Below, one piece after another: positions 62,330 to 64,000 of a stretch of DNA of 64,000 nt. Positions within the stretch are counted from its first letter, which is position 1, and the number at the start of each line of letters is the position of its first letter. The notes beneath the pieces were generated by a model. That model searched no databases. It was given only the letters and a program-made list of their open reading frames with translations, and had not been told where the DNA came from. Source of the DNA: Olivibacter sp. SDN3 (lineage in GTDB: Bacteria > Bacteroidota > Bacteroidia > Sphingobacteriales > Sphingobacteriaceae); contig NZ_CP060497.1 of NCBI RefSeq assembly GCF_014334135.1, forward strand, positions 3,906,001 to 3,970,000, in the 5' to 3' direction. Both the position numbers and the translations under genes were made by a program.

Positions 62330-64000
62330 CTAAAATTTAAGGTTTAAACCAAAAAGATAGGTTTTTGCGGCCGGATAGGCCCCGTAATCGATCCCTTGAC
62401 TGATCGTAGCATTTCCGAAGCGGTTAACTTCCGGATCATATCCAGTATAGGAAGTGATGGTGAAGAGGTTCTGTCCGGTAAGATATACACGGCATTCACT
62501 AACAGAGAGCGATTGTAACCACTTTTTCGGGAAAGTATAACCAATAGATATATTCTTAAACCTAATATAAGAGCCGTCTTCTACATGTAAGGTTGATAAT
62601 AAGCGCGACCCTCCGGCAGCATTGGCACGTGGTACGGTATTACCAGGATTTTCTGGCGTCCAGCGATCTAATACGCGCGACGATTGGTTATTACCTCCCG
62701 TCATGTTCATCTGGTCAAATGTGCCGTAGTTCAGAATTTCATTACCAAAGGTGCCCTGAATAAAAATGTTAAGGTCAAAACCCTTATAAGAAAAGGTGTT
62801 ATTTAATCCGCCAAAGGCGTCTGGATTGGCATTTCCGATGATATCTCGATCATCATCGTTGATCACTCCGTCGCCATTCATATCAATGTAGCGGAGGTCA
62901 CCCGGTTGAGCATTCGGTTGTGCAGAGGCGTTAATTTCCACTTCATTCTGGAAGATACCATCTGTTCGGAAGCCAAAAAAATTGCCAATGGGTGTGCCAA
63001 CACGCATCAGGATAGGTGTCATTGTGGTATTATGTAAATCAGAAGCTGTGCCGCTCCTGAATTCGTTCCGATTATCCAGTGCCAGTACTTTATTTCTATT
63101 AAACGTGATATTGAATGCGGTGGTCCACATAAAGCCTCCACGATCGATATTGGTACTGTTAATAGCTAGTTCAAACCCACGGTTTTCTACACGGCCAATA
63201 TTTTGTAGCATGTTAGAGAAGCCGGAATTAGTGGGTACACCTACATCGAACAATAGATCGGATGTTGTCTTTATATAATAGTCTGACGTTAGTAACAGGC
63301 GGTTATTGAATAGGCCTATATCAAGCCCAATGTCTAGCTGAGCATTTTTTTCCCATCTGAGGTTGGGGTTGGTGATACCGGAGGGCGCATTTCCAGATAG
63401 CAATGCACCGCCCAGCACATAAGCGTATGGCGCAATGTTGGCAAGAAATCGATAGTTGTTGATTTCCTGGTTCCCAGACAAACCATAGCTTATTCTTAAT
63501 TTAGCATCCGACAGTGGTTGTATTCCTTGCATCCATTGCTCGTTATTAAACTTCCAAGCCAATGCGCCTGAAGGAAAGAATCCGAACTTGTTATTTGGTC
63601 CAAAACGAGAAGAACCATCGCGTCTCCCTGTTAAGGTGAGCAAGAAGCGATCGTCATAACCGTAATTTACCCGCGCAATATAGGAAATTAAGCGCCACTG
63701 ATTAGCCTCAGATACAGGAGGAACCAAAGTGGATGCTGCGCCAAGGTTATGATATTCTGCAAAATCATCATTGAAGGTATTGGCCCTGGCAGTAGCCGTT
63801 TCATAGTCAGACTGCTGGTAGGTATAACCCAATAACGCATTTAGTTGATGTACTTCTCCAAATTGTTTATCATAGGTTAGGGTGTTTTCATTAAGCCAAT
63901 TGATAGTTTGGGAGGAAGCAACAGAAGCACTGCCACCGAGGGTAGCGCCGGCGATGACCAACCGTGATATATAGGAACTTGTTTTGTTCGCTTGTAAGTC
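62330..64000 (-). CDS. SusC/RagA TonB-linked outer-membrane protein (partial, C-terminal part)
   Basis: The frame is open to the right edge of the window, so only about the last 557 residues are present and the plug and N-terminus lie outside. Visible are SusC barrel features: 'YIARVNYGYDDRFLLTLTGRRDGSSRFG', 'FPSGALAWKFNNEQWMQG', 'LRISYGLSGNQEINNYRF', 'GDLRYIDMNGDGVINDDDRDIIGNANPDAFGGLNNTFSYKGF' (a Ca-binding-like DxNxDG loop) and the C-terminal 'YPAAKTYLFGLNLKF' ending in Phe. Imports glycans bound by the adjacent SusD. Confidence 0.95.
   Translation of the reverse strand, partial: DLQANKTSSYISRLVIAGATLGGSASVASSQTINWLNENTLTYDKQFGEVHQLNALLGYTYQQSDYETATARANTFNDDFAEYHNLGAASTLVPPVSEANQWRLISYIARVNYGYDDRFLLTLTGRRDGSSRFGPNNKFGFFPSGALAWKFNNEQWMQGIQPLSDAKLRISYGLSGNQEINNYRFLANIAPYAYVLGGALLSGNAPSGITNPNLRWEKNAQLDIGLDIGLFNNRLLLTSDYYIKTTSDLLFDVGVPTNSGFSNMLQNIGRVENRGFELAINSTNIDRGGFMWTTAFNITFNRNKVLALDNRNEFRSGTASDLHNTTMTPILMRVGTPIGNFFGFRTDGIFQNEVEINASAQPNAQPGDLRYIDMNGDGVINDDDRDIIGNANPDAFGGLNNTFSYKGFDLNIFIQGTFGNEILNYGTFDQMNMTGGNNQSSRVLDRWTPENPGNTVPRANAAGGSRLLSTLHVEDGSYIRFKNISIGYTFPKKWLQSLSVSECRVYLTGQNLFTITSYTGYDPEVNRFGNATISQGIDYGAYPAAKTYLFGLNLKF

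Noticed and set aside
1-64000. tRNA, rRNA, CRISPR arrays, insertion sequences and prophage genes
   Set aside because: I looked in all spacers for cloverleaf arms, regular direct repeats, transposase or integrase motifs and phage structural genes and saw none; a covariance-model scan would be needed to exclude small RNAs.

Overview
The window is a continuous piece of a Bacteroidota chromosome, most likely Sphingobacteriaceae (Sphingobacterium, Olivibacter or Pedobacter relatives). The evidence is a SusC/SusD pair, long Bacteroidota forms of phenylalanine hydroxylase and GH92, many small lipoproteins, AT-rich spacers with few Shine-Dalgarno sites, and frequent TTG starts. I see no rRNA, tRNA, CRISPR array, insertion sequence or prophage gene. 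I name the taxon from gene content only.

Layout. 0-7 kb: gamma-glutamyltransferase, a DEAD-box RNA helicase, then gpsA and a HAD-GT20 fusion that reads as a glucosylglycerol-phosphate synthase/phosphatase; the two form a compatible-solute operon. 7-16.5 kb: DUF4397 lipoprotein, FtsK, a LolA-like protein, a PhnP-like hydrolase, a DUF3050 protein, an FGGY sugar kinase, a 1-Cys peroxiredoxin and a cold-shock protein. 16.5-24 kb: phenylalanine/tyrosine catabolism (hydroxylase, HPPD, homogentisate dioxygenase, fumarylacetoacetase, flavin reductase) with a 2-hydroxyacid dehydrogenase beside it. 24-31 kb: TauE/SafE exporter plus DUF1634, SbcD-SbcC nuclease, LysE exporter.

31-39 kb is accessory in character: three orphan LuxR-type response regulators, two of them with a lost phospho-acceptor, a nucleotidyltransferase-phosphoesterase pair, a YghA-like SDR, several very small basic or lipoprotein genes, a broken membrane-protein remnant and a spacer of paired 11-bp repeats and hairpins. 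This looks like a general stress region. 39-41 kb holds lspA and a methyltransferase.

41-51.6 kb is a mannoside/N-glycan utilisation locus: GH20 hexosaminidase, GntR regulator with palindromic operator candidates, an enlarged mannose-6-phosphate isomerase, an MFS sugar porter, a GH92 alpha-mannosidase and a lipoprotein (alpha/alpha)6 glycosidase. 51.6-57.4 kb: membrane nucleotidyl cyclase, front-end-type desaturase, BamA-like outer-membrane protein, a DUF892 protein with altered metal ligands, and a small lipoprotein. 57.9-64 kb: PQQ-type sugar dehydrogenase, then a leftward operon of SusC (cut by the window edge), SusD and a Tat-exported polysaccharide pyruvyl transferase-like protein.

The most notable points are the glucosylglycerol operon, the pair of pseudo-receiver regulators, the isomerase with an extra degenerate P-loop-like domain, and a 17-base sequence repeated just ahead of intrinsic terminators.
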